From NCBI GenBank assembly GCA_045120955.1, contig JBGVFH010000071.1:1-64000 (forward strand): DNA of 64,000 bases. The letters are read 5' to 3'. The position numbers and the translations under genes were made by a program. Shown in pieces: positions 7,909 to 17,025 of the stretch. Position 1 is the stretch's first letter, and each line of letters opens with the position of its first letter. The DNA comes from JAZMZS01 sp045120955. Lineage in GTDB: Bacteria; Bacillota; Clostridia; Oscillospirales; CAG-272. A model generated the notes under the pieces. The model ran no database searches and had not been told where the DNA came from. It was given only the letters and a program-made list of their open reading frames with translations.

Positions 7909-9315
7909 TTATTTGCTGTGCTCTTTTTTTGCTTTTTCGATAAGCTCTTGTGCCAGCTTTTCGTTTTCGGCAGCTTTGTCAAAGCCCTCGGTGCTGTCCT
8001 TGCTGAACATTATTCTGATAGTGGTGAGTATCAGCTTTATATCGAGAAGGATCGAATAGTTTTCTATGTACAGCAGGTCCATACGCAGCTTATCATATGC
8101 ACCGGTGTTGTATTTTCCGTATATTTGTGCATATCCCGTAAGTCCGCCCTTTACCTTGAGACGGTATTCAAACTCGGGGATCTTGCGTGTGTATTCCTCA
8201 ACGTGCTCCACTCTTTCGGGGCGAGGACCGACAATGCTCATGTCACCCTTGAGAATGTTTAATATCTGCGGAAGCTCGTCAATACGCATTGCACGGATGA
8301 CCCTGCCCACCTTGGTGATTCTGGGGTCGTGGCCCGTGGCGGGTATCGAAATGCCTGCCTTTTCAGCATCTACGATCATGCTTCTGAATTTGAGAATGTC
8401 AAACGTCTCGCCGTACCGTGTAGCACGCTTTTGCTTGTAAAAAACAGGACCGCGGTCTTCTATCTTTATAGCTATTGCTACAACGAGCATAATGGGAGCA
8501 GCGACGATCATTGCGATAAGGCAGAGAACTATATCCATCAGGCGCTTTACCGCTTTTTGAGTGATCGTGAGTCCCGTGCCTTTGACAAGAAAGATAGGCG
8601 TGTCAAACAGCGTTACATCCTTTGCGCCGCGCATGATAACGTCGGTGAGCTTGGGAGCAACATAAACTCGGATCTCGTTTTGATAGCAAAACTTCAAAAT
8701 GTCGTTTCTGATCTGGGCAGGTACGTCATTTAGCATCACTGCGTCAAAATTCACGACTGTGCTGCATATTCTGTCATATCCTTCGTCAATGGATATCATT
8801 TCTGTTATTTTGTATTTATCACGTCTTGAGTCTATTTTAACCTTGAGACCGAGAGCCTTGTCCGTGCCGTAGATCATGAGCATTTTACGCGGAGAGTACA
8901 TTTTTCTGTATATTCCGGCAAAAAGGAATACAAAACCTATCGAGATAAACACATCCGCAACGGTGAGCAGAAGTATCGGCATGGGGCTTACCATATGGTT
9001 TGCTATGAGGCACAGCTGGAAGTAGGTAAGAAAATTCGTAATTAAAACCCCTATCCATTGAGCAAGACACAAATCCAGTCTGCGAAGATCTCCGAAACGG
9101 AAGCCGTCCGTGCTGTTTGAGAATATATAGACAAGTATGCCGTATATTCCCATCAAAACGAATTTACCCTTTCCGAGATAAAGAGGGAAAATGCCTTCTT
9201 CGTAGCAAAAACGCCAGAATAAATAATATACTACCGAAAGAACCGCGACCTCGATAAACGATTCAATTCCTCGTATCAAGCCCCTTGTGCTTTCGTGCTT
9301 TGTCTTGTTTATCAT
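7909..9315 (-). CDS. Exopolysaccharide priming phosphoglycosyl transferase (undecaprenyl-phosphate sugar phosphotransferase)
   Basis: 468 residues. Four N-terminal membrane helices lie roughly at 20-35, 52-67, 85-105 and 113-137. A cytoplasmic Rossmann-like domain (about 145-245) follows, then a membrane helix at 260-284 and the bacterial sugar transferase domain (PF02397). This domain has FYKQKR at 292-297, DELPQ at 346-350 and GPRPE at 363-367. The family attaches the first sugar-1-phosphate to undecaprenyl phosphate, starting each repeat unit. It is the first gene of the operon, with a promoter upstream at 9395-9423. The sugar is unknown. Confidence 0.92.
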   Translation of the reverse strand: MINKTKHESTRGLIRGIESFIEVAVLSVVYYLFWRFCYEEGIFPLYLGKGKFVLMGIYGILVYIFSNSTDGFRFGDLRRLDLCLAQWIGVLITNFLTYFQLCLIANHMVSPMPILLLTVADVFISIGFVFLFAGIYRKMYSPRKMLMIYGTDKALGLKVKIDSRRDKYKITEMISIDEGYDRICSTVVNFDAVMLNDVPAQIRNDILKFCYQNEIRVYVAPKLTDVIMRGAKDVTLFDTPIFLVKGTGLTITQKAVKRLMDIVLCLIAMIVAAPIMLVVAIAIKIEDRGPVFYKQKRATRYGETFDILKFRSMIVDAEKAGISIPATGHDPRITKVGRVIRAMRIDELPQILNILKGDMSIVGPRPERVEHVEEYTRKIPEFEYRLKVKGGLTGYAQIYGKYNTGAYDKLRMDLLYIENYSILLDIKLILTTIRIMFSKDSTEGFDKAAENEKLAQELIEKAKKEHSK

Positions 9316-9394
9316 TTTTACACTTCCTATGTCTATATTTTTTCAGAAAAAGTTTTTTTGACAAAATTCCTTTCGCATTTTTAGTATCTTTTAT

Positions 9395-9423
9395 ATTATA
9401 GCACGATGTTGCAAATAAAACAA
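9395..9423 (-). promoter_or_regulatory. Sigma-A-like promoter of the polysaccharide operon
   Basis: On the minus strand TTGTTT (9423-9418), a 17-nt spacer and a perfect TATAAT (9400-9395) lie about 80 nt before the first gene of the operon, whose ATG has GGAAG upstream. Confidence 0.6.
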
Positions 9424-9671
9424 GACTTTGTCTGCGATTTTTCTTTGCTTTTTTGACATGTTTTGAATGCAAACGCATAGTATGGACGGTTTATACAAAA
9501 AGCGAGCCAAAGATATTGCTTGAATATATAAGCTTTGACCCGTTTCGCCGCCGTACGACGGTAATATTCTGTAAAATGTAAGTAAAATTTAATTTTTTGA
9601 AATAAATATCCAAAAAATATTCGTATTGCGGAAAATATAATCGTTACATAGTTATTTTTAATGGATAAAAC
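9424..9671. other. Divergent intergenic spacer between the polysaccharide operon and comEC
   Basis: Gene-free, AT-rich spacer between two divergent promoters. Short self-complementary bits are seen (for example around CCGCCGTACGACGG near 9550), but no convincing terminator, operator or RNA gene. Open frames crossing it are short, AT-driven and lack binding sites. Confidence 0.5.
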
Positions 9672-9700
9672 TTGAAAAAAGGCAGGTTTTATGATATCAT
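9672..9700 (+). promoter_or_regulatory. Sigma-A-like promoter of comEC
   Basis: TTGAAA (9672-9677), a 17-nt spacer, then TATCAT (9695-9700). The start codon of comEC follows 35 nt later behind GAGGTGA. Confidence 0.6.
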
Positions 9701-9735
9701 AGCGTGCGTACTGCTTTTTTGCTTTGAGGTGAAAT

Positions 9736-12084
9736 ATGAAACTGCTCAAACGCCCGCTTGCATTGTCTTGCCTTTTCTTTATCGGATGCTCGGTCGCGGG
9801 GTATTTTTACGCTGAGCTGACCCCGAACTTTATTGTGGCTTCGGCGCTTGCGTGCTTGGTGCTTCTTGCCTTGTTTCTTATACTGAAAAAGAGGTATGCA
9901 AGGGTGCTTTTGACATGCTTGTTCTGCGCTCTTTTTTCTTGTGCGGCGTTTACTGTGTCGCATATGTATTTTGTGAAACATCAGTCAACTGTTGAGTGCT
10001 TTTACGGACAGGAGGTAACAGTCAGGGCGAGCGTGAGCAAGGTGTCGCACACGGCTGTATACGGCGGGATATATTCTATCGAAACGGAAAGCATAAACGG
10101 CAGAGATATAAAAACAAAGCTGAGACTGCAAACCGACCAAAGCACCCTCACCCTCGGCGAGGTGTTCAGCATGAATGTGATCATCACACCGTTTGAAGAT
10201 GATATAAACGGTTATGCGGAGCGCATCACGTGTATGTCGCAGGGATATTTGGCAAGCTGTGAGCAGACAAGCGAGAGCTACGTCAGTCTCGGACATGAAA
10301 GCGCAAATTTATCCTCGGCTTTTTCACGTGCGAGGGAATGGGTCAGCGGCAGGTTTTTCTCGACCCTCGGCAGCAGAGCCGCCGCTCTTTACAGCGCTGT
10401 TTTTGCAGGTGATAATTCGCATATGACCGATTATGATATGATGTCCGTGCGCCGTGCAGGAGTGTCGCATTTGCTGGCGGTGAGCGGTATGCATTTTTCT
10501 ATCGTAATGGGTGCTTTACTGCTTTTGCTCTCGTCTCTCGGAATACCTATAAAAGCGAGATATCTGCTGCTCGGTGTTTTTGCCTTCATCTATGCGGCGT
10601 TTACGGGCTTTTCGGCATCTGTCATGCGAAGTGCGCTTATGCTGGCAATATCGTATATAGGAAGTGTAACGGGGAAAAACAAAGACCCGTTTACCTCGCT
10701 GTGCTTTGCAATGACGCTGATATTGTTGTTTTGCCCGTATCTAGTGCTCAGCGCCTCGCTTTGGCTCTCCTGCTCGGCGACTCTCGGAATTATTCTGTTT
10801 ATCCCTGTGTCAAACGAGCTGTTTGGCTTCAAACATAAAAAAGCGTTGACCGATATATTGCGGGACGAGGAAAAAAGCATGCCCCGACGTGTGATGCTGT
10901 TTCTTCGGGAGCTTTTTATCGAATGTATACGTGCGATGCCCGCAGTACTTTTAGGCTCGATCGTAACCGGCATTGCGGCACTTGTGTTTTCTCTGCCGTT
11001 TTCTCTCTTGTTTTTCGGGAGTATATCACTCGTCTCCGTACCGTGTACGCTCATGCTTTCCGTCATTGTGACGGCGGTGCTCGTAAGTGCGCCTGCGGTG
11101 CTGATATTCGGCGGTCTTTCTCCCGTTTCCTTTGTTTGCACGAAGCTCGGCGAGCTGTTCTTTCTTATAACTCATGCATTTTCGGACATCGACGGTGTGT
11201 ATATAAATATCGACTATACTGCGGTAAAGGTAACGGCGGTTTTATTCTTTTTGTTTGCGGCACTGACGGTATTGCACTCGAAAAAGCAAAAGCCGCTTCT
11301 TGCGGGAGCTTGCTGTTTTCTTGTTGCTGTTTTTGTATGTGTCGGTGTGAGCGAAAGGACGGAATTTTCGGGATTTGATGCGGTATACGGAGCATCGGGC
11401 GGGGAGTGCATCACGCTCAGAGCCGAGAGCGGCCTTGTAATTATCGACATGGGAAGCTCGAGCCGGTCTGACATAAATGCGGCAGTCTCAGCATCAACAA
11501 GTCTAAAGCAAAACGAGATAAGTGCGTATGTTTTCACCACCGTCAGCACAAAGCATACACGGCTTATTACATATTTGCTCTCAAACAACAGCGTTGATAC
11601 CGTGTATTTGCCGAAATACGCAAGCAAAAGCAGCGCTTTGCTTGCCGAGGCGGCAGCGGCTGCGGCAAAAAGCTATGGCTGCAAGGTCGGTTATTTCAGC
11701 TACGGTAAAGAATTTTCGGTCGACGGCTGTTCTGTTACGGTAGGCGAGCTTGAATATCTCTCGCGCTCAAGCGTGCCGCTTTTGTGCGTGTGCGCACAGC
11801 ACAAGGGAAGACAGCTTCTGTGGCTGTCCCGTGCGTTTTACGAGGGCGAAAAATACAAGTCCGCCCTCTGCCGTGAATATGATGCGGTGATATTCGGCAC
11901 GCACGGACCGCTGATAAAGAAAAGCTGTGATATAAGCCTCTCTGGCTTGTCGGCTGAAATGTTTGCGGTAGGGGATGCCGAGGTCATGGACAGCTTTTCA
12001 GAACGAGTGCTCGGATATATAAAAGCCGCAGGGCTCGCAGAGCTAGACGGCGGTGTGTACCGTTTTTCTCTTGAAAGTCAATAA
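9736..12084 (+). CDS. comEC: ComEC/Rec2 DNA-uptake channel protein with degenerate beta-lactamase-like domain
   Basis: 782 residues. N-terminal helices and a DUF4131-like extracellular region (about 1-190) are followed by the ComEC competence domain, with HLLAVSGMHFS at 245-255 and many membrane helices to about 540. A C-terminal metallo-beta-lactamase-like region follows. ComEC forms the inner-membrane channel for transforming DNA. The C-terminal region keeps the fold outline (IIDMGSS near 570) but where active members have His-x-His-x-Asp-His it reads STKHTRLI (near 602-609), so metal binding and nuclease activity are doubtful. It is monocistronic or first in an operon, with its own promoter. 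comEA is not adjacent. Confidence 0.9.
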   Translation: MKLLKRPLALSCLFFIGCSVAGYFYAELTPNFIVASALACLVLLALFLILKKRYARVLLTCLFCALFSCAAFTVSHMYFVKHQSTVECFYGQEVTVRASVSKVSHTAVYGGIYSIETESINGRDIKTKLRLQTDQSTLTLGEVFSMNVIITPFEDDINGYAERITCMSQGYLASCEQTSESYVSLGHESANLSSAFSRAREWVSGRFFSTLGSRAAALYSAVFAGDNSHMTDYDMMSVRRAGVSHLLAVSGMHFSIVMGALLLLLSSLGIPIKARYLLLGVFAFIYAAFTGFSASVMRSALMLAISYIGSVTGKNKDPFTSLCFAMTLILLFCPYLVLSASLWLSCSATLGIILFIPVSNELFGFKHKKALTDILRDEEKSMPRRVMLFLRELFIECIRAMPAVLLGSIVTGIAALVFSLPFSLLFFGSISLVSVPCTLMLSVIVTAVLVSAPAVLIFGGLSPVSFVCTKLGELFFLITHAFSDIDGVYINIDYTAVKVTAVLFFLFAALTVLHSKKQKPLLAGACCFLVAVFVCVGVSERTEFSGFDAVYGASGGECITLRAESGLVIIDMGSSSRSDINAAVSASTSLKQNEISAYVFTTVSTKHTRLITYLLSNNSVDTVYLPKYASKSSALLAEAAAAAAKSYGCKVGYFSYGKEFSVDGCSVTVGELEYLSRSSVPLLCVCAQHKGRQLLWLSRAFYEGEKYKSALCREYDAVIFGTHGPLIKKSCDISLSGLSAEMFAVGDAEVMDSFSERVLGYIKAAGLAELDGGVYRFSLESQ

Positions 12085-12152
12085 AAACAGATATTCTGCG
12101 TCTGAATACATAAAAAAATTTCCATTTTGGTATTTAATTTTCATCTTGACTG

Positions 12153-12161
12153 TGTTATAAT
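12153..12161 (+). promoter_or_regulatory. Extended -10 promoter element
   Basis: TGTTATAAT is an extended -10 (TGn plus TATAAT at 12156-12161). The -35 at 12133-12138 (TTTAAT) is poor. It lies 79 nt before the SLOG-protein start. The 15-base stretch around it is repeated exactly at 19875-19889. Confidence 0.5.
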
Positions 12162-12240
12162 AACTTAATATAAGAAAATGCCGTACAAGTCGGTAACATA
12201 CGGAGCAAAGTCTCCGATAAACCTCGGGAAAGTACAAAAT

Positions 12241-12732
12241 ATGAAAAACATCACTTGCTGTTTTACCGGGCACAGAAAGCTGCCGCCCGATAAATATAAT
12301 GACATATTGCAAAAGACCCGAAAACAAATAGAGATAGCATACAGAGACGGCTACAGACGTTTTTTGTGCGGAGGAGCACTCGGCTACGATACAATGTGCG
12401 CACAGGAGATAATCCGCATGAAAAAGACACATCCGGATATAAAGCTGATCTTGGTCTATCCGTGCCTTGGACAGGATGCAAAATGGCAGGAAAAGGACCG
12501 TGAGACATACCGTGCTGTGTTTGAGGAGTGTGACGAGTGCTACTGCATGAGCAAGAGCTATACACCATACTGTATGCATCTTCGCAACAGAGCAATGATA
12601 AATGACAGCAGTTTGTGCATCGCTTATCTTGAAAGCGACAAGGGCGGAACTGCATATACATACAGCTATGCGGCAAAACACGGTGTAAGAACGGTAAATG
12701 TCGCACAGATAAACGGAGGAGAACATGAATAA
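12241..12732 (+). CDS. SLOG-fold (DUF1273/YpsA-like) nucleotide-binding protein
   Basis: 163 residues from the ATG at 12241. An earlier in-frame ATG (12178) adds residues unlike the family and has no binding site. The N-terminus CCFTGHRKLP and the GGALGYDTMCAQ loop are the phosphate-binding signatures of the SLOG superfamily, close to the YpsA/DUF1273 group. Members bind a nucleotide or ADP-ribose-like ligand; YpsA has been linked to cell division in firmicutes, but the biochemical role is unsettled. The C-terminus includes YLESDKGGTAYTYSYA, also typical. The stop overlaps the start of the next gene by 8 nt, so the two are probably co-translated. Confidence 0.8.
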   Translation: MKNITCCFTGHRKLPPDKYNDILQKTRKQIEIAYRDGYRRFLCGGALGYDTMCAQEIIRMKKTHPDIKLILVYPCLGQDAKWQEKDRETYRAVFEECDECYCMSKSYTPYCMHLRNRAMINDSSLCIAYLESDKGGTAYTYSYAAKHGVRTVNVAQINGGEHE

Positions 12733-13723
12733 GATAAAAAATGCACCGTACAGGATAAAGACGGCGGTGCTTTGCGTTGCGGCGGTTGTATTCGGTGCTG
12801 TGACGGCGGCGGTGAGAACACTCATACTTTTCGGAGGAGAGGGAACGCCCGTTTCACTTTACCCAAATGGGGGCTTGACAGATGTTTTTGCTGTGCTTCT
12901 TTTGCTTTTTTCGGTCATGCTGTGCTTAGGGGTATGTATCTTTAACGGAGAAAGTAAAAGGCTCACGCCGAACAAGGGAAACGGCGCCATGGTGTTTTCG
13001 GGAACGCTTCTCGGCTTTTGCTTTTTGGCACTTGCTTTGTCGGTCTTCTTTTCCGCAAAGCTGAACGAAACGCCGCTGACCATGCTCGATGCGGTGCTGA
13101 CCGTTCTTTCACTTATAAGCTCGGTGTCGTTTTTTTCTGACGCATTTGCAAAAGAACAACTGAGCGAGGAGGCAAGCATCGTGATGATGCTGTCACGTCC
13201 GATATGCTGTCTTTTTATCACTTTTTATTTCTACTTTAATTCTTCGACGGTCATTCATGACTCAAACAAAAAAACAGCAACACTTGCCTTTGTGTTTATG
13301 TTGCTTTCTTTCATGTACGGTATCAAGTATCATACGGGAAAGCCTAAAACAAAATCGTACATTTCTTTCACACTTCTTGCTGTATTTTATACCATAGTTT
13401 ATTCCTTGCCAAACCTCGTGTGGTTTTTTGCCGCCGGCGATTCGTTGCTTCGCAGTGTATTCTTTGATCTGCTCCCCCTTGCCTTTTGTGTTTATTCGGC
13501 CGCATCTCTCCTTTCGCTCAGAGCGGACCGTCACAGCGGCAAGCACGCCGTCAGACGGGTAGAGGAGCTGTCGCATTTTGAGCAAAGTGAGATACTCATC
13601 TCCGACACGGAGCCGGCGAAAGCGTCGGATACACAGCATATGTCGGATGATACGGATGGCACACAGACAGCTGATACGGCAGAGCCGGATGCGGTCAATG
13701 CTGCAGAGCCCGATGAGAAGTAA
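12725..13723 (+). CDS. Unknown multi-helix membrane protein with acidic tail
   Basis: 332 residues, not recognised. About eight hydrophobic segments fill residues 10-265. Beyond them is a soluble tail with VEELSHFEQSEI, followed by an Asp/Ala/Thr-rich acidic C-terminus (about 290-332). GGAGGA lies before its ATG, inside the 3' end of the SLOG gene, so both are expressed together. polA follows after 23 nt. It may be a membrane partner of the SLOG protein, but only gene order supports this. Confidence 0.6.
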   Translation: MNKIKNAPYRIKTAVLCVAAVVFGAVTAAVRTLILFGGEGTPVSLYPNGGLTDVFAVLLLLFSVMLCLGVCIFNGESKRLTPNKGNGAMVFSGTLLGFCFLALALSVFFSAKLNETPLTMLDAVLTVLSLISSVSFFSDAFAKEQLSEEASIVMMLSRPICCLFITFYFYFNSSTVIHDSNKKTATLAFVFMLLSFMYGIKYHTGKPKTKSYISFTLLAVFYTIVYSLPNLVWFFAAGDSLLRSVFFDLLPLAFCVYSAASLLSLRADRHSGKHAVRRVEELSHFEQSEILISDTEPAKASDTQHMSDDTDGTQTADTAEPDAVNAAEPDEK

Positions 13724-13746
13724 AACAGATCCGTTTGGAGAATAAA

Positions 13747-16254
13747 ATGAAAAAATTGCTTGTTATAGACGCAAACAGCATATTAAACCGCTGTTTCTAC
13801 GGTGTGGCACCGCTGAGTGCACCCGACGGGCTTCCCACGAATGCGATATACGGAATGATGAACGTTCTGCTCTCGCACATAGAAGCGTTAAAGCCGGACT
13901 ATGCGGCGGCGGCATATGATGTTCACCATCCTACCTTCCGCCATGAAATGTACACCGAGTATAAGGCGGGCAGACACGAGACTCCGCCCGAGCTGCTCGC
14001 ACAGTTCCCGTATTCAAAAGAGGTCTTTGAGGCTATGGGAGTACACGTGGTGGAAAAGGCGGGCTATGAGGCGGATGATATTCTCGGTACTCTTTCAAAG
14101 GAGGCGGAGGATGATGGCGGTATAGAGTCCTATATTCTCACAGGAGACAAGGACAGCCTGCAGCTTATCGGAGATAATACATTCGTCCTGCTTGCCACAA
14201 ACAGGGAAACGGTAAAATACGACCGTGCGGCTTTTGTTGAAAAGTATGGAGTCGACCCGTCACGCTTTGTTGATGTAAAGGCGCTTATGGGAGACTCGTC
14301 CGACAACATTCCGGGAGTTGCGGGCATCGGAGAGAAAACAGCGCTCAAGCTCATATCCGAGTACGGCGATATCGACAGCATTTACAGCAGACTTTCAACA
14401 GACAAGCACACACCGTCTCTCAAGGCAAAGCTGGAGGCGGGTGAGCAGAGTGCGTATCTTTCAAGAACGCTTGCGAGAATAAAAAGAGATGCACCCATAG
14501 ATACACCGCTATCGCAGATCGAATATAAGGGAAGGGACGAGGCACAGCTGTATTCTCTTTTCAGCCGCTTCGGTTTTTCAAAGCTGATCGCAAAAATGGG
14601 ACTTCGTGAGGCTGCCGCAGCAAAGGCGGTAACAGAGAAGAGAGAGCTTGAGGACAGCAGCGTTGATGCGCTGATATCCCTTGCCAAAGAAAAGCCTCTT
14701 GCGGTTTGCGAGTGCGACGGGGCGTTGCTGTGCGCAGACTCCGAGCATACCTATATCTCAAGCGAAGACGGGGCGGCGGCGAGATTTTTGTCGGCTGAGG
14801 GCGTTCGGATAATTTGCCATGATATAAAAGCATTGAAGAAGAAGTATACCGATATAGATTTTCATGGCGGTAAATGCTTTTTTGACGTTATGCTTGCCGC
14901 TTATATAGAAAAGCCGCAGGCAAGCACATATACATTAGAGGATCTTGCAGCCGAGTATCTTGCGGGCGCATCCGACAATGCGCATTTGATATATCGGCTC
15001 TATGAGATACTTGACAAAATGCTCACAGAAAAGGGAGAGCTGTCACTTTTGCATGACATAGAGATACCGACAGCGCTTGTTCTGGCGGACATGGAGCTGT
15101 TCGGGTTTAAAGTGGATACAAACGGACTTGAGAGCTTTCGCATCATGCTTGAAGAGTTTGAGGCGGAGCTTAGCGAGCAGATATATTTTCATGCTCAGAC
15201 CGAGTTTAATATAAATTCACCCAAACAGCTCGGAGAGGTGCTCTTTGAAAAATTAAAGCTACCTTGCCCCAAAAAGACAAAAAGCGGGTATTCCACCGCC
15301 TCCGATGTGCTCGAAAAGCTAAAGCACAGCTATCCCATAGTAGAGCTTGTGCTCGAATACAGACACGTTAGCAAGCTCAGAGGCACGTATGCTGTCGGGC
15401 TTTTGTCGGCGGCGGATGAAAGGCACAGAGTCCACACGACATTTCAGCAATGCGTTACGGCGACGGGCAGACTTTCCTCTACAGATCCGAATCTGCAGAA
15501 CATCCCGATAAGAACGAAGCTCGGCAGAGAAATGCGCAAGTATTTTATACCCGAGGACGATAACTATGTTCTCATTGATGCCGACTATTCTCAGATAGAG
15601 CTGAGAATTCTTGCGCATATGTCTTCAGACGAGCAAATGTGCCGTGCGTTTTGCGAAGGAGAGGACATTCATACCTCTACAGCATCTGCCGTTTTCGGAG
15701 TGCCTGTCGAGATGGTGAGCGAGGAGCTGCGAAAACGTGCAAAGGCGGTCAACTTCGGTATTGTTTACGGTATAGGAGCGTTTTCGCTTGCGCAGGATCT
15801 AGGCATATCAAACGCCGAGGCAAAAAAATATATCGAGGCGTATCTTGAGCGCTTTAGCGGTGTTGACGGCTATCTGAGAGATACGGTAGCTCTTGCGTAC
15901 AAGCAAGGATATGTCAGCACTATATCTGGCAGACGCAGAGAAATTCCCGAGCTTTCGTCTCAAAACAAAAATTTGCGTAATTTCGGTGAGCGTGTTGCGA
16001 TGAACAGCCCCATACAGGGAAGTGCCGCCGACATAATCAAAATAGCCATGGTCAATGTTGACAGAGCACTCAGAGAGCAAGGACTCGATGCAAGAATAAT
16101 ATTGCAGGTGCATGACGAGCTTGTTCTTGAGTCTCATACAAGCTGTGCAGACCGTGCACGGGATATACTTGTGCATGAAATGGAAAATGCGGTTTCTCTC
16201 ACGGTGCCTTTGCCCGTTGACGTTACCGTAGGCAAAAACTGGTTTGAAAACTAA
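13747..16254 (+). CDS. polA: DNA polymerase I
   Basis: 835 residues from the ATG at 13747, with TTGGAG 6 nt upstream (a TTG at 13735 falls on the binding site itself). The N-terminal 5'-3' exonuclease (FEN) domain includes LTGDKDSLQL and GDSSDNIPGVAGIGEKTAL near 181-199. The central region is shaped like the 3'-5' exonuclease but lacks the Asp-x-Glu of motif I (reads LAVCECDGAL), so proofreading is probably absent, as in many firmicute enzymes. The polymerase domain has DADYSQIELRIL near 612, KAVNFGIVYG near 665 and VHDELVLE near 787. Role: gap repair and Okazaki fragment processing. Confidence 0.96.
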   Translation: MKKLLVIDANSILNRCFYGVAPLSAPDGLPTNAIYGMMNVLLSHIEALKPDYAAAAYDVHHPTFRHEMYTEYKAGRHETPPELLAQFPYSKEVFEAMGVHVVEKAGYEADDILGTLSKEAEDDGGIESYILTGDKDSLQLIGDNTFVLLATNRETVKYDRAAFVEKYGVDPSRFVDVKALMGDSSDNIPGVAGIGEKTALKLISEYGDIDSIYSRLSTDKHTPSLKAKLEAGEQSAYLSRTLARIKRDAPIDTPLSQIEYKGRDEAQLYSLFSRFGFSKLIAKMGLREAAAAKAVTEKRELEDSSVDALISLAKEKPLAVCECDGALLCADSEHTYISSEDGAAARFLSAEGVRIICHDIKALKKKYTDIDFHGGKCFFDVMLAAYIEKPQASTYTLEDLAAEYLAGASDNAHLIYRLYEILDKMLTEKGELSLLHDIEIPTALVLADMELFGFKVDTNGLESFRIMLEEFEAELSEQIYFHAQTEFNINSPKQLGEVLFEKLKLPCPKKTKSGYSTASDVLEKLKHSYPIVELVLEYRHVSKLRGTYAVGLLSAADERHRVHTTFQQCVTATGRLSSTDPNLQNIPIRTKLGREMRKYFIPEDDNYVLIDADYSQIELRILAHMSSDEQMCRAFCEGEDIHTSTASAVFGVPVEMVSEELRKRAKAVNFGIVYGIGAFSLAQDLGISNAEAKKYIEAYLERFSGVDGYLRDTVALAYKQGYVSTISGRRREIPELSSQNKNLRNFGERVAMNSPIQGSAADIIKIAMVNVDRALREQGLDARIILQVHDELVLESHTSCADRARDILVHEMENAVSLTVPLPVDVTVGKNWFEN

Positions 16255-16349
16255 AGGCATTCGGGCAAAAGCTGCTTAATGCTGTTATAATTTTTATACT
16301 GCAGCCAACGGTGTGCGGACATAGGCGGCAGATGTAGCGGGAGGTCGTA

Positions 16350-17009
16350 GTGAAAAAGGTATTAAAAATATTTGCGGTATGCTTTCTTGCGGGGGTGTTT
16401 ATTGCGGTCATGTTTGCGATATTTCGTCAGGAAACATATCCGTCAGAAATGAAAAAAACAGTCCCGAACGAGGTGCTCTGTACCTATTATGAGCAAAACT
16501 CAAAGGTACCCGAGGCATACACCCACGAGCCTATTGATCTCTTTGATTATGAAGGAAACATTCAGGCAAAGCACCTGACATATATCCCCGAGATAGGGCA
16601 GGTGCAGATAAGTGTCAGATACGGCAAGGTCGCACTTGAAAATATCGCAGAGGAGTATGAGCTTGAGAGTGTGCCCATTGTGGGAGAGGCGGATGTGCAT
16701 TTCGCCATGAGAGCGTTAAAGCTGACCGACGGGGCATTTTCAAACGATGACAAAAATATAACCGAGGATGAGATAATCGAGGTCGTTACGATAGAAAAAA
16801 GCGTCTCATCAGATATAATATCGGGCAGACATCAGTATCACAGATTTGTTTTTGACGGTGTGGATTTTGAAAGGTATAACTGCCTGTACCTTGATATGTA
16901 TTACGGAGACGAGACCGAGCCTTATACAAGTATAATAATTTATCACAGCGATGCGGCAAAATATTCGGAGAGCGTCAAGCTCACCGCAAAAGATTGTGAA
17001 ATAAAATAG
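16350..17009 (+). CDS. Unknown membrane-anchored protein
   Basis: 219 residues, not recognised. It starts at GTG 16350 behind GGGAGG. One N-terminal hydrophobic helix (about residues 4-25, no lipobox Cys) anchors a soluble extracellular domain of about 190 residues with many acidic and Tyr residues (ISVRYGKVALENIAEEYELE, YLDMYYGDETEP). No enzymatic motif is visible. It lies between polA (95 nt) and an aminotransferase gene (16 nt), so it may share a transcript with the latter. Confidence 0.65.
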   Translation: MKKVLKIFAVCFLAGVFIAVMFAIFRQETYPSEMKKTVPNEVLCTYYEQNSKVPEAYTHEPIDLFDYEGNIQAKHLTYIPEIGQVQISVRYGKVALENIAEEYELESVPIVGEADVHFAMRALKLTDGAFSNDDKNITEDEIIEVVTIEKSVSSDIISGRHQYHRFVFDGVDFERYNCLYLDMYYGDETEPYTSIIIYHSDAAKYSESVKLTAKDCEIK

Positions 17010-17025
17010 AGGAGAGAAAACAGAT

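Noticed and set aside
12043..12825. Minus-strand frame of 260 codons
   Set aside because: It overlaps the SLOG gene and a promoter on the other strand, is Cys- and Tyr-rich as antisense translations are, and has no binding site.
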